From Candidatus Omnitrophota bacterium (GTDB lineage: Bacteria; Omnitrophota; Gorgyraeia; Gygaellales; Profunditerraquicolaceae), in contig JAQTQQ010000004.1 in the NCBI GenBank assembly GCA_028712175.1, positions 84,560 to 137,481 of the forward strand: a stretch of 52,922 nt of DNA, read 5' to 3'. Every line of letters starts with the position of its first letter. Positions within the stretch are counted from its first letter, which is position 1. The position numbers and the translations under genes are program-made. Of this stretch, positions 8,114 to 16,080 are shown in pieces. The notes under the pieces were generated by a model, which ran no database searches, was not told where the DNA came from, and saw only the letters and a list, made by a program, of their open reading frames with translations.

Positions 8114-8179
8114 CTAATATTTACTAATTAATTTTACACCCACACCTAAATAGCTGAGTAAACAAGGTGCGGGATTCAT
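8114..8179 (-). CDS. Possible 21-codon coupling mini-ORF between two glycosyltransferase genes
   Basis: The ATG overlaps the TGA stop of the upstream GT4-GT9 gene in an ATGA arrangement (8176-8179). The frame runs 21 codons (MNPAPCLLSYLGVGVKLISK, then Tyr) to a TAG at 8114-8116, 12 bases before the ATG of the next gene and overlapping its ribosome site. It fills exactly the only sizeable gap in this part of the operon. It may serve to carry ribosomes across the gap rather than make a useful peptide. Chance cannot be excluded for such a short frame. Confidence 0.35.
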   Translation of the reverse strand: MNPAPCLLSYLGVGVKLISKY

Positions 8180-10269
8180 TTTAGCATTTTTTCAACCGCC
8201 GCAAGCACTTCCGCCGGGCTGATTTGTTCCATACAACGTTTAGAACGGCATTTAGTTTTATAGCAAGGACTGCAATTTAAATCTTTATTGATCACAATAT
8301 GGTTTTTACCGGGAGGCAGATGCCGGCGGTGGTCCGTTGGCCCGAATAAGGCGATGAAAGGAGTACCCACAGCGGATGCAATATGCAGAGGCGAAGAATC
8401 CGCGGAGATAAAGACATTGCATTTCTTAATCAACACAGCCAGCTCATTGATGCTTGTTTTGCCGCAGGCATTAATAATCTTGGTATTTTTTAGAGAGTTA
8501 ACGAGTATATTTGCAAAAGGAACATCTTCTTCTGTCCCGGTTATTACCACGCGGATATCTTTTAACCCAAGCTCTTCGCATAAAGAAATCAAATATTCTA
8601 AAGGCCAGGTTTTAGTGCTCCATCTTTTGGACGCGCTAATATTAATCCCGACTATTTTCTGTATCTGGCTCAACCACTGGGCATTCAAAAGCTCATCCAC
8701 TGCCTTTATGTCCTCGGCAAAAGGCCAAAGCTCAAGGCGGTTATCTAAAAGGTCAATACCAAGCATCTTTAGGATTCTAAACTGATGCGTCACTGGATCA
8801 ACCAGGGGTTTTTCATCTTTGATAACGTGATTAAGCAAAAATGAAAATTTCTTATTATCATAACCGTAACGGTTAATAGATCCGCTCAAATAAGATAATA
8901 TATGGCTTGCGCGGTTATTTTGCAGATCTATAACTATATCGAAATTTTTCTTCCGTAATATATTGCCAATGCTCCATAAACCCGCCAGGCCCTTGTCTTT
9001 ATTTTTTAGTTCGCAAACCAACAACTCATCAATATATGGGCTCCTTAATAGAATGTCCTTATATTCTTCTCCGATTAAAAAACTTATCTTAAAATTATTC
9101 CGCATGAATTTTTCACGAATCGCCCTTAATGCAGCCGTACTCAGAATTATATCCCCTAAAGAACTAAGCTTTATTACAAGGACCTTAAAATTGCTTAAGG
9201 CATCACGGTAAACATCCAGGGTATTTTTGACCATCAACTCAACATTATATTTTTCTTTAACCTTAGCGTAAGCATGCTGGGCCAATTCTTGCGCTAACTG
9301 CAAATCATTAAATATACGCAGTATTGCATCAGCCATGCTTTTATGGTCTGCCGGAGGCACAAGAAGGCCATTCTTACCGTCTTCGATAATATCTATTACC
9401 CCTCCGACCTTGGTAGCTACTACCGGAACACCTGCGGCCTGAGCTTCAACAATCACTCTGCCAAATGCCTCATGAGTTGTCGTCGCTAAAACTACCAGGT
9501 CCAAATGCGCCAGTATCCCGGGGATATCCCTCTGTGTACCAAGAAATTCCGTACAATGCCAGATTCCCAAACGGCGCACCAAAACCTGCAGCTCTTCTTT
9601 ATATGCCTCCTTTGAAAGAGGCGCATCTCCCACAATCCAAATCTTTAAGCGCGGCACAGCCCTTGAGACACGCGCCATAGCTTTAATAAAATGCAAGTGC
9701 CCTTTTAAAGGAGTTATCCTGCCGATAATCCCCACATTAAAAGTTTCTTTTCTTTTTTCTTTGGGGCAGAGATACTTAAATCTTTCTAAGTCAACGCTGC
9801 GCGGGACAAGCCTGATCCGGTCATGCGGAACCGCAAAATCCTCAATCATATGCCGGGCGATAACGTTGCTTAAGACAATTACTCTTTTAGCCCATCCCAT
9901 CGGCGAGCTAAAAATATGTTTTTTATAATAACCGTGGCAGGTAGTAATAAATACCGCACTGGTTGAGCGGCAGGCAAAATAAGCAATCCATGCAGGCACC
10001 CTTGAGCGGGCATGAACAATATCAATCTCTTCATCTTTGATTATCTTAGCCAACACAGGGACTAGCTTAAACATGGAAATAATAGACTTTTTGTTTACAG
10101 CCAGCATATAATGCTTAGAACCTGCGGATTCTAAATCTTTTACCAATGAGCCGCCGGCAGAAACAACCACTGATTTATGCCCTAGGCGAACCAAGTATTT
10201 GGCAAGGTCCACAGTTCCGGTCTCAACCCCTCCGACATTAAGTTCGGGAACTACCTGTAATATTTTCAT
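8176..10269 (-). CDS. GT4-GT9 fusion glycosyltransferase
   Basis: 697 residues in two complete catalytic units. Residues 1 to about 350 are a GT4 domain: ILQVVPELNVGGVETGTVDL, TTCHGYY, VGIIGRITPLKGHLHFI and the EX7E motif in THEAFGRVIVEAQAAGVP near 265. From about 358 a GT9 domain begins with VLVIKLSSLGDIILSTAALR, continues with GINISASKRWSTKTWPLEYL and SADSSPLHIASAVGTPFIAL, and ends with the Cys tail CSPCYKTKC and RCMEQISPAEV. The enzyme could add two different sugars in succession to the LPS core, with heptose the likely GT9 product. It overlaps the LpxL-ELM1 gene by 4 bases. Both domains keep their signature residues. Confidence 0.88.
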   Translation of the reverse strand: MKILQVVPELNVGGVETGTVDLAKYLVRLGHKSVVVSAGGSLVKDLESAGSKHYMLAVNKKSIISMFKLVPVLAKIIKDEEIDIVHARSRVPAWIAYFACRSTSAVFITTCHGYYKKHIFSSPMGWAKRVIVLSNVIARHMIEDFAVPHDRIRLVPRSVDLERFKYLCPKEKRKETFNVGIIGRITPLKGHLHFIKAMARVSRAVPRLKIWIVGDAPLSKEAYKEELQVLVRRLGIWHCTEFLGTQRDIPGILAHLDLVVLATTTHEAFGRVIVEAQAAGVPVVATKVGGVIDIIEDGKNGLLVPPADHKSMADAILRIFNDLQLAQELAQHAYAKVKEKYNVELMVKNTLDVYRDALSNFKVLVIKLSSLGDIILSTAALRAIREKFMRNNFKISFLIGEEYKDILLRSPYIDELLVCELKNKDKGLAGLWSIGNILRKKNFDIVIDLQNNRASHILSYLSGSINRYGYDNKKFSFLLNHVIKDEKPLVDPVTHQFRILKMLGIDLLDNRLELWPFAEDIKAVDELLNAQWLSQIQKIVGINISASKRWSTKTWPLEYLISLCEELGLKDIRVVITGTEEDVPFANILVNSLKNTKIINACGKTSINELAVLIKKCNVFISADSSPLHIASAVGTPFIALFGPTDHRRHLPPGKNHIVINKDLNCSPCYKTKCRSKRCMEQISPAEVLAAVEKMLK

Positions 10270-12188
10270 AATATTTTATCTAACGCCTCAATAACTTTTA
10301 AATTATCTTTTGGGAAATTAACTTTAGGTCTTTTTTGCCAAAGCCAGTTAATACTATCGGCTAATTCATCAGCCTGTTTTAAATATATATACCCCTTGTT
10401 TTGATAATTCTTTAAAAAAAAGCGGTGCCTTTTACTAAGCCCGTTTTCATCAAACACTAAAACATATTTTCCCGCTTTTGTAGCCTCAGAGATCATTGAA
10501 ATACTTTCCGGCGAACTGATTATTATATCACTTAACCCCAATATGCCTCCGACGGCATCCGGATGGTTATTCTGGTTAGCAATGACCAATAGCTTAGAAC
10601 GCGGATAATTAATAAATTCATTCTTGATCTGCTCCTCAATTTCAAGGCTTGTCCGGCGGGAAGTAGAAATAAAAATACCGGCATTTAACAGCTCAGCTGC
10701 TTTCTTAATTTGTCCGCATAGCTCAGCTATCGTTTTTGGGCTTATAAAAAAACTCTTGCTATTGCCCCCTATTAATACTCCGATACAAGGGTTAAACACC
10801 GGGCCCTTAATCAGCCCGGACTGCTCCAGCCCCCTGGATCTCTGAGCCAAATACTCCGAACTTATTAAATTGAGCGCACCTTCGGTTGCCACTACGTTCT
10901 TTCTTTTAACCGGGCGGTCATGCTCCGGAATAATCGCCAAATTGAATTTCTTTATACTGCAATTAGCCGGCCGCATCAGGCAAATAGATTTTGCCTGGTT
11001 CTCTTTAGCCAAAAAATAGCACAATTTGCTTATTGAGGTGCCCGCGGAAACAATAATATCGGGTTTTAAACTCATCAGGTCATGCCAGCTTTTATCGGTC
11101 AAAGCATTACGCAAACCATTTATGCCGCAGCCGAATAAATTAAATATAAATTTAGATAAACCAGGGCGAAACTTTACTTCTTTGATAAACAGGCTGGCTT
11201 TTATCTGACGCTTAGTTAGGACTTGATTAATCAACTGCACTGCCCCTTCAGACTGGCGCAGGTGTCCGGTTGAACCATCAGAAAGAATCAGGATATCTCT
11301 TTCTTTGCCATACTTCCATATCTTATAGGTCCAAAGGTATTCATGCGGGTACCTTCGGATATAATTTTCAAAGATATTCATTAACCTCTGCAAATTTTCT
11401 TTTACATCGTTTTCGGGGCGAACGCTCCTTGAAACCGTGTAAACCCGGTCCAGAATAACCGAGGTATACGGGCCCTTAATGCGCGTATAAAAAACAGGGA
11501 TAATTGAACAATCATATTTTAATGCCAGCTTAACTGCGCCCGTAGACATCGAAGCCTCTTTGCCGAAGAATTTCACAATCTGGCCGCCTCTACCGCCCTG
11601 ATCCGCGGTCAGGCCGATTGCCTGATTGCTTTTAAGCACTTCAATTAACTGGCGCACTCCGGCCTTTTTATGAATAATTTTTGCTCCATTCTTAAGCCGA
11701 TAAGAATTAAGCAAGGCATTTAACTTAACAAATGCCTGATCACGCACAAAGAGAGTAAACGGAAAACCTAAGTTTGCGCAGATAATATTAGAAAGCTCCC
11801 AATTTCCCTCATGCACAGCCAAAAAAATTACTCCTTTGCCCCGCTTAAAGGCGGCATCGATACTTTCCTTATTTTTAATATCTATATATTTTTTAAGATA
11901 CTGTTTATTTATTCTTCCGACAAAAGAAATCTCGATGAGGTTTTGCCCAAATGCCCGATATGCAAGGCGCGTAATTTCTTTGCATTTACGGTAATTAAGC
12001 TCTTTCTTAAAAGCATGCCTGATATTTGCATAAGCAATAAGCCGATGCTTCTTATCGAATAGATAGATAAGCTCGCCAAGCCTGCGCCCGAAGAAAAGGC
12101 TAAGGTTTAAAGGCAGGAAAGAGGTAAAGAAGCTTACCGACCTAAAAAGAATACAGCTTAAGTAGTCTGCGAACAAATTCTGTTTCAT
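10266..12188 (-). CDS. Fusion of LpxL-type lipid A acyltransferase with an ELM1-like domain
   Basis: 640 residues. Residues 1 to about 290 are a lysophospholipid acyltransferase of the LpxL/LpxM (HtrB) family: a hydrophobic N-terminus, the HX4E catalytic motif in AVHEGNWELS near 125, TADQGGRGG, FFGKEASMSTGAVKLAL and the closing PHEYLWTYKIWKYG. It should add a secondary acyl chain to Kdo-lipid A at the inner membrane. From about 293 the protein becomes ELM1-like (DUF1022, a GT-B-type fold first named in plant mitochondrial fission): LILSDGSTGHLRQSEG, PDIIVSAGTS, VLIGGNSKSF, SDIIISSPESISMISEATKA. The bacterial role of ELM1 domains is unknown. The start lies 47 bases inside lpxK without a clear ribosome site. 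I know of no standard name for this fusion. Confidence 0.85.
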   Translation of the reverse strand: MKQNLFADYLSCILFRSVSFFTSFLPLNLSLFFGRRLGELIYLFDKKHRLIAYANIRHAFKKELNYRKCKEITRLAYRAFGQNLIEISFVGRINKQYLKKYIDIKNKESIDAAFKRGKGVIFLAVHEGNWELSNIICANLGFPFTLFVRDQAFVKLNALLNSYRLKNGAKIIHKKAGVRQLIEVLKSNQAIGLTADQGGRGGQIVKFFGKEASMSTGAVKLALKYDCSIIPVFYTRIKGPYTSVILDRVYTVSRSVRPENDVKENLQRLMNIFENYIRRYPHEYLWTYKIWKYGKERDILILSDGSTGHLRQSEGAVQLINQVLTKRQIKASLFIKEVKFRPGLSKFIFNLFGCGINGLRNALTDKSWHDLMSLKPDIIVSAGTSISKLCYFLAKENQAKSICLMRPANCSIKKFNLAIIPEHDRPVKRKNVVATEGALNLISSEYLAQRSRGLEQSGLIKGPVFNPCIGVLIGGNSKSFFISPKTIAELCGQIKKAAELLNAGIFISTSRRTSLEIEEQIKNEFINYPRSKLLVIANQNNHPDAVGGILGLSDIIISSPESISMISEATKAGKYVLVFDENGLSKRHRFFLKNYQNKGYIYLKQADELADSINWLWQKRPKVNFPKDNLKVIEALDKIL

Positions 12189-13203
12189 TTGTAATTAGTT
12201 TCAATTTTATATTCAAAACCCAAATACTAACACCCTTAACTCCCAACTCCCTGATCTTAACGGCATCTTTCTCTGTGGTAATTATTGTTTCCAGGTTCTT
12301 TTCTTTAGCCTCCTCGGCAATCTTATAAATATCATCATGCGTATAATCATGGTGATCGGCAAACTTTATTGAACAGGCGATATTAATCCCTAAACTAAGA
12401 ATTGTATTTTCGAATCCTTTAGGATTGCCGATACCGGAAAATATCATAACGGGCCTGCCTTTAAAAGAATCCACGCTTAATATCCGCTGCGGATTGTCTA
12501 TATCGCTAAACCACTCCGGCTGATGAATTGACTCAATAATCAGGGCCCGTGGATTTATATATCGTAATTTAGCGACTAAACATTTTGTGTCCTGCTTAGG
12601 ATCGCATTGAGTCAAGACAAAAACATCTGAGCGCCTCAACGCCCCTAACGGCTCCCTCAAAAAACCGGCTGGAAGCATGCGGTAATTACCAAAAGGATCT
12701 CCTGCGTCAATAGTTATAATCTCTAAATCTTTAAATATCCGCCACTGCTGCATACCGTCATCAAGTATCAATGTGTCTACCGCATAATCCTTGATTGCAT
12801 GAGACGCTGATTCCAGCCTGTTTTTATTAACTACTACGCGGGCAAAAGGTAATTTCCTTTCTAACATCGCCGGCTCATCGCCAATGTAACTTATGCCTCG
12901 GCCTTTTAAATTTCTTTTATAGCCGCGGCTCAATATCGCAACCTTCTTTCCTTCTAAATTAAGCCTATTGGCAAGGTATTCTACAAAAGTAGTCTTGCCT
13001 GAACCGCCTAAAGTGATATTGCCTACGCTGATTACCTTTGCGGCAAGTTTGGATGGCCTTAACCTGTAAAAACCTGCTAAAATAATCACAGCCAACCCGT
13101 AAACAAGAGAAAATAAAAACAAAATTGTCCTTAAAAATGAAGATACCGGTCCCATGGACTTACCGGTAACCAAATTATAGAGATACCCCTTCGGTACAAA
13201 CAT
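12142..13203 (-). CDS. lpxK: Tetraacyldisaccharide (lipid A) 4'-kinase
   Basis: Phosphorylates the 4' position of the lipid A disaccharide at the inner membrane. The 353 residues contain a hydrophobic N-terminal anchor (about residues 20-45), the P-loop SVGNITLGGSGKTTFVEYL, LSRGYKR, VVVNKNRLESA, the catalytic LILDDGMQQWRIFKDLEI, AGFLREPLGALRRSDVFVLT and SIKFADHHDYTHDD. These match LpxK throughout. It is the second gene after the promoter near 13.55 kb and overlaps the acyltransferase that acts after it in the lipid A pathway. Confidence 0.95.
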   Translation of the reverse strand: MFVPKGYLYNLVTGKSMGPVSSFLRTILFLFSLVYGLAVIILAGFYRLRPSKLAAKVISVGNITLGGSGKTTFVEYLANRLNLEGKKVAILSRGYKRNLKGRGISYIGDEPAMLERKLPFARVVVNKNRLESASHAIKDYAVDTLILDDGMQQWRIFKDLEIITIDAGDPFGNYRMLPAGFLREPLGALRRSDVFVLTQCDPKQDTKCLVAKLRYINPRALIIESIHQPEWFSDIDNPQRILSVDSFKGRPVMIFSGIGNPKGFENTILSLGINIACSIKFADHHDYTHDDIYKIAEEAKEKNLETIITTEKDAVKIRELGVKGVSIWVLNIKLKLITNETEFVRRLLKLYSF

Positions 13204-13213
13204 AAGTTTTCAC

Positions 13214-13486
13214 CTAGATTGCCTTAATCAACATTAAGGCCCCGATTAAAATGAACAAAGAAGCTCCGATGTAGCGGATCAATTCCGGCCTAATAAATTT
13301 TGCCGCCAGCGACCCCAGAAAAACCGAAATTATCGTAACAACTATATAAGCACCGACCGAACCTATCCAGACAGATAAGGGCTTACCGGTTTTAGCAGCC
13401 AAACCAATCCCTACCATCTGCGTTTTATCCGCCAATTCCGCAAAAAATACCGCCCCAAAGGTAGCGGCAATAATCTTCCAGTCCAT
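13214..13486 (-). CDS. Half-size GDT1/TMEM165 (UPF0016) membrane transporter
   Basis: 90 residues with three hydrophobic segments and one copy of the family motif, AELADKTQM near residue 17, which in GDT1/TMEM165/MneA proteins lines a Mn2+/Ca2+ path. Most family members carry two such repeats; single-repeat bacterial forms are thought to pair. Only one copy is seen here. The GGAG ribosome site precedes the ATG. It is the first gene of the lipid A run, 10 bases before lpxK, so metal supply to envelope glycosyltransferases is a possible but unproven reason for the linkage. Confidence 0.88.
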   Translation of the reverse strand: MDWKIIAATFGAVFFAELADKTQMVGIGLAAKTGKPLSVWIGSVGAYIVVTIISVFLGSLAAKFIRPELIRYIGASLFILIGALMLIKAI

Positions 13487-13526
13487 CTGGACTCTCCTTT
13501 TTAAAATGTGTGCACTTTAATGACAT

Positions 13527-13555
13527 ATAATATCACACAAGAACTCTCTGGGCAA
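13527..13555 (-). promoter_or_regulatory. Promoter for the GDT1-lpxK-glycosyltransferase operon
   Basis: On the minus strand TTGCCC (13555-13550), a 17-base spacer and TATTAT (13532-13527), about 40 bases before the first ATG of the run and followed by a normal ribosome site. Confidence 0.45.
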
Positions 13556-13624
13556 ATGATTTTAAGACTAAAAACGCAAGAGCGGCAACAGGATATGGAT
13601 TTCTGAAAGCCGATCAAACCTGCC

Positions 13625-13669
13625 TAGCCTCTTAACTCTTAGTTCGAAGGCCTTAAACCGCAGAAACCA
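13625..13669. repeat. Degenerate interspersed TAGCTCN element
   Basis: TAGCCTC-TTAACTC-TTAG in heptamer register followed by GCAGAAACC resembles the left half of the other elements; the right arm is not convincing. It lies in the 263-base gap 13487-13749, which otherwise holds the two promoter-like sites described separately and no credible gene. Confidence 0.35.
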
Positions 13670-13693
13670 TTTTATTGATAAAAACTTAAATTA

Positions 13694-13723
13694 TTGACAC
13701 AGTTATAGACTTTTGTCTATACA
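13694..13723 (+). promoter_or_regulatory. Plus-strand promoter-like site over a palindrome
   Basis: TTGACA (13694-13699), 18 bases, TATACA (13718-13723). The spacer and -10 hold a perfect 7-bp inverted repeat TATAGAC-TTTT-GTCTATA (13704-13721). Nothing credible is encoded downstream on this strand, so the product would be antisense to the STAS-PilZ gene or the site is fortuitous. Confidence 0.3.
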
Positions 13724-13749
13724 ATTTCGAGCAATGAAGCCCATAGGTG

Positions 13750-14472
13750 CTAATCGGAGGACATAAAGGAAAGATTGCGTTCGATAAATTCAATTAATTT
13801 CTGCTGGTTATCCGTAGATATATTAGAGAACTCCACCCCGATCCCCGGATATTCATGTGGCTGGACCGCTTTATCCGGGATCCAGACTACGCGTGCGGCA
13901 AGCAGGAGCTCCTCCTGCCTTGGCGCAAGCTTCATCTTGAGGACTACTTCGTCTCCAAGCTTAAATTTATTGCAACCGAATATAAAAGCGCCTACGGCGC
14001 TCAAATTAATTATATCAACTTTTAGGCATACCGGAGGGTCTTGTCTTTCGGATTTTAACTCAATCTTTAAATCAATGGGCAGGCGTTTAAACCTGCGGCG
14101 CAGCTGCATCTTTTTAATATTCTCAATAATTTTATCCTCTTTAAAGCTATTTAACGCTTGGTCCTCGGAAGCATAAATCTCGATCACCCTATCCATCCCG
14201 GAAACTGACAACGTAGCTCTAAGCTGGGCAGGGATACAAGTAAACTTCATCCTGCCCTGATGGTTAACCACCTCTTTGTAAGCAATGGCAACCACTGAAA
14301 TACCCATATAATCTATTTGATCGATATCCTCGAAATTGCAAAGGATATCCGCATATCCGTCGCGCACACATTGGCCGACTACCTCCACCAAATTAGCCGA
14401 ATCCACATCTATGCGGCCGCTCAAATCTAAAATAACAATACTGCCTGTTTGCCTAATTTTTATTCCTAACAT
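13750..14472 (-). CDS. STAS-PilZ two-domain regulatory protein
   Basis: 240 residues. Residues 1 to about 105 form a STAS (anti-sigma antagonist-like) domain: IVILDLSGRIDVDSANLVE and IDQIDYMGISVVA. From about 122 a PilZ domain follows with both c-di-GMP ligand motifs, RRRFKRLP (RxxxR) and NLSAVGAF (D/NxSxxG), and the closing YPGIGVEFSNIS. In SpoIIAA-type antagonists a phosphorylated Ser follows the Asp of the DSSGL turn; here the turn reads DYMGI, so regulation by that kinase route is unlikely. The PilZ motifs are intact, so c-di-GMP may control a partner bound by the STAS part. It lies alone between the prenyltransferase gene and the lpxK operon, with no stated target. Confidence 0.9.
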   Translation of the reverse strand: MLGIKIRQTGSIVILDLSGRIDVDSANLVEVVGQCVRDGYADILCNFEDIDQIDYMGISVVAIAYKEVVNHQGRMKFTCIPAQLRATLSVSGMDRVIEIYASEDQALNSFKEDKIIENIKKMQLRRRFKRLPIDLKIELKSERQDPPVCLKVDIINLSAVGAFIFGCNKFKLGDEVVLKMKLAPRQEELLLAARVVWIPDKAVQPHEYPGIGVEFSNISTDNQQKLIEFIERNLSFMSSD

Positions 14473-14511
14473 ATATAAAGACTCCGATTTATTCTGCGAA
14501 ACTATTCATAT

Positions 14512-15420
14512 TTACTTCATTAATACCCCTAATATACAACTTAAAGATGTCCCCAGGCTTACTAAAATGGTCATCATGCACATCTTTTCTAATCTACACC
14601 TATCGTTATATACGCCCTTAAGCATCCTGCCGGCTAAGATTACCGAAATAACTAATACCGGCAGATAAATCACTGCGCTGATAAGATGCAGTCCATTGAT
14701 TACTACCAATGAGAATGTAACAGCCGTAAACATAACAAGCACCGCATAAAGAAGGGCGCCTTTTTCTTTACCTATACGCACCAATAAATTTTCCTTAGCG
14801 GTAAGTTTATCCGCCGGGTAATCCGGATACTCATTGATTAATATTATATTTACCACAGCACAGCTAATAGGCAGAGAAACCAGCGTAGCAAAAATATCAA
14901 AATGCGCAGTTTGTATATAAAATCCCACATTTACAGCCAGCCAACCGAAAGCATAAGCTATAAGAAGCTCGCCCCACCCCCTGGCCACCCAGCGTAAAGG
15001 CGGTTTGGAATAAAAAAGTCCACAGATTATTCCGGAGATCCCCAATAGTAAGGTCCATTTTCCGGTTTTAAAATAGAATTGCAACATACATCCTATAGCC
15101 AAAGCCAACAAGACAACCGAACCGATTAAAATCTTTACGTTCCTTTGCGGAATACGGTTTTCTACTACCACCTGGCTTCCTCCGGAAAAAAAATTCTTTT
15201 CCAGGGTTATACTTAGGCGGTCTTCTGCGATATCATAGACTTCTCCGCTATAATGCGAAACTAATTGTACCAACACGGCCCCCCACAGCCCGAACAGGAA
15301 CACCGGTAAATTAAAATTCCCCGAGATCCGGTTGGCAAGCAAAGCACCCAAAATATAGGGTAAGACCATAACAGTAAGAAAAGGAATACGGGAAAGCAAT
15401 AACCAGTCTTTTAGCACCAT
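14512..15420 (-). CDS. UbiA-family prenyltransferase, MenA-like
   Basis: 302-residue integral membrane protein with eight or nine hydrophobic segments. FFSGGSQVVVENRIP and the second acidic loop LINEYPDYPADKLTAKENLL resemble 1,4-dihydroxy-2-naphthoate polyprenyltransferase. The first acidic motif, NDxxD in classical members, is here GEVYDIAEDR, so the usual Asn-Asp pair is changed. The reaction would attach a polyprenyl tail to an aromatic or similar acceptor. No other menaquinone gene lies in the window, so the acceptor is uncertain. An AAAGG site inside the preceding small ORF supports the ATG at 15420. Confidence 0.8.
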   Translation of the reverse strand: MVLKDWLLLSRIPFLTVMVLPYILGALLANRISGNFNLPVFLFGLWGAVLVQLVSHYSGEVYDIAEDRLSITLEKNFFSGGSQVVVENRIPQRNVKILIGSVVLLALAIGCMLQFYFKTGKWTLLLGISGIICGLFYSKPPLRWVARGWGELLIAYAFGWLAVNVGFYIQTAHFDIFATLVSLPISCAVVNIILINEYPDYPADKLTAKENLLVRIGKEKGALLYAVLVMFTAVTFSLVVINGLHLISAVIYLPVLVISVILAGRMLKGVYNDRCRLEKMCMMTILVSLGTSLSCILGVLMK

Positions 15421-15423
15421 AGC

Positions 15424-15591
15424 TTAACCTTTCTGTTTGCGGATACTCCTACGAATAGCCTTGACCATACGGTCATATGCTTCTTTAGGAGTTTTGCCTT
15501 CAGTAAGATGTTCAAAACAAACAGCCGCAAACCCAGCCCTGTTTTTAATCTTAAAAATATCTACTTTTAAATGCCCGATCTTCTCCTGCAT
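15424..15591 (-). CDS. Small basic protein, 55 residues, unknown
   Basis: An open frame of 55 codons lies exactly between greA (its stop is 6 bases before the ATG) and the MenA-like gene (3 bases after the TAA). It reads MQEKIGHLKVDIFKIKNRAG, then FAAVCFEHLTEGKTP and KEAYDRMVKAIRRSIRKQKG, a pattern of an amphipathic helix with a very basic C-terminus that could contact nucleic acid. The tight spacing, composition like the neighbours and absence of any other use of the space argue that it is real. No ribosome site is evident, so it may be translated by coupling to greA. Function not recognised. Confidence 0.65.
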   Translation of the reverse strand: MQEKIGHLKVDIFKIKNRAGFAAVCFEHLTEGKTPKEAYDRMVKAIRRSIRKQKG

Positions 15592-15597
15592 TTTAAT

Positions 15598-16068
15598 TTA
15601 ACGCGATATCTTAATTATCTTATATTTCAACGTGCCTGCGGGTATTTTTATTTGGGCAATCTCATTCTCCTTATGCCCCAATAAACCCTGCCCGACCGGA
15701 GAAGTTACCGAAATCTTGCCTTGTTCATAGTCTGACTCTAATTCCGAAACTAAAGTATATTCCAACTCTTCATCGGTATCCATATCTTTTAATTTGACCG
15801 TTGCCCCGATCAAAACTTCATCAGTGGGCATATTCTTATCCAGTATGCGCGCTCCAGCCAGTTTATCTTCCAGCTCCCTAATCTGCTTTTCATTGTGAGC
15901 TTGAGCATCTTTAGCAGCATCATATTCGGCATTTTCGCTGATGTCCCCGTGCGCTCGTGCCTCTCCTACGGCTTTGGAAAGCTGGCGGCGTTTAACTGTT
16001 TTTAGGTTTTCAAGCTCATTGACCAATTTTTCATAACCTTCCTGTGTCAAATAAAATTCATTTGCCAT
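15598..16068 (-). CDS. greA: Transcription elongation factor GreA
   Basis: Stimulates cleavage of backtracked RNA by RNA polymerase. The 156 residues contain the N-terminal coiled coil with LTQEGYEKLVNELENLKTVK, the tip loop ARAHGDISENAEYDAAKDAQ carrying the acidic residues that enter the polymerase secondary channel, and the C-terminal GREAB domain ending in TSPVGQGLLGHKENEI. Length and motifs are ordinary. It follows waaA by 12 bases and is followed by the 55-residue gene. Confidence 0.97.
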   Translation of the reverse strand: MANEFYLTQEGYEKLVNELENLKTVKRRQLSKAVGEARAHGDISENAEYDAAKDAQAHNEKQIRELEDKLAGARILDKNMPTDEVLIGATVKLKDMDTDEELEYTLVSELESDYEQGKISVTSPVGQGLLGHKENEIAQIKIPAGTLKYKIIKISR

Positions 16069-16080
16069 AATTACACCTCT

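Noticed and set aside
13487-13749. Manganese (yybP-ykoY) riboswitch upstream of the GDT1-like gene
   Set aside because: Looked for because such genes are often controlled this way, but the conserved GGGGAGTA and CCGAGA-type elements are not present.
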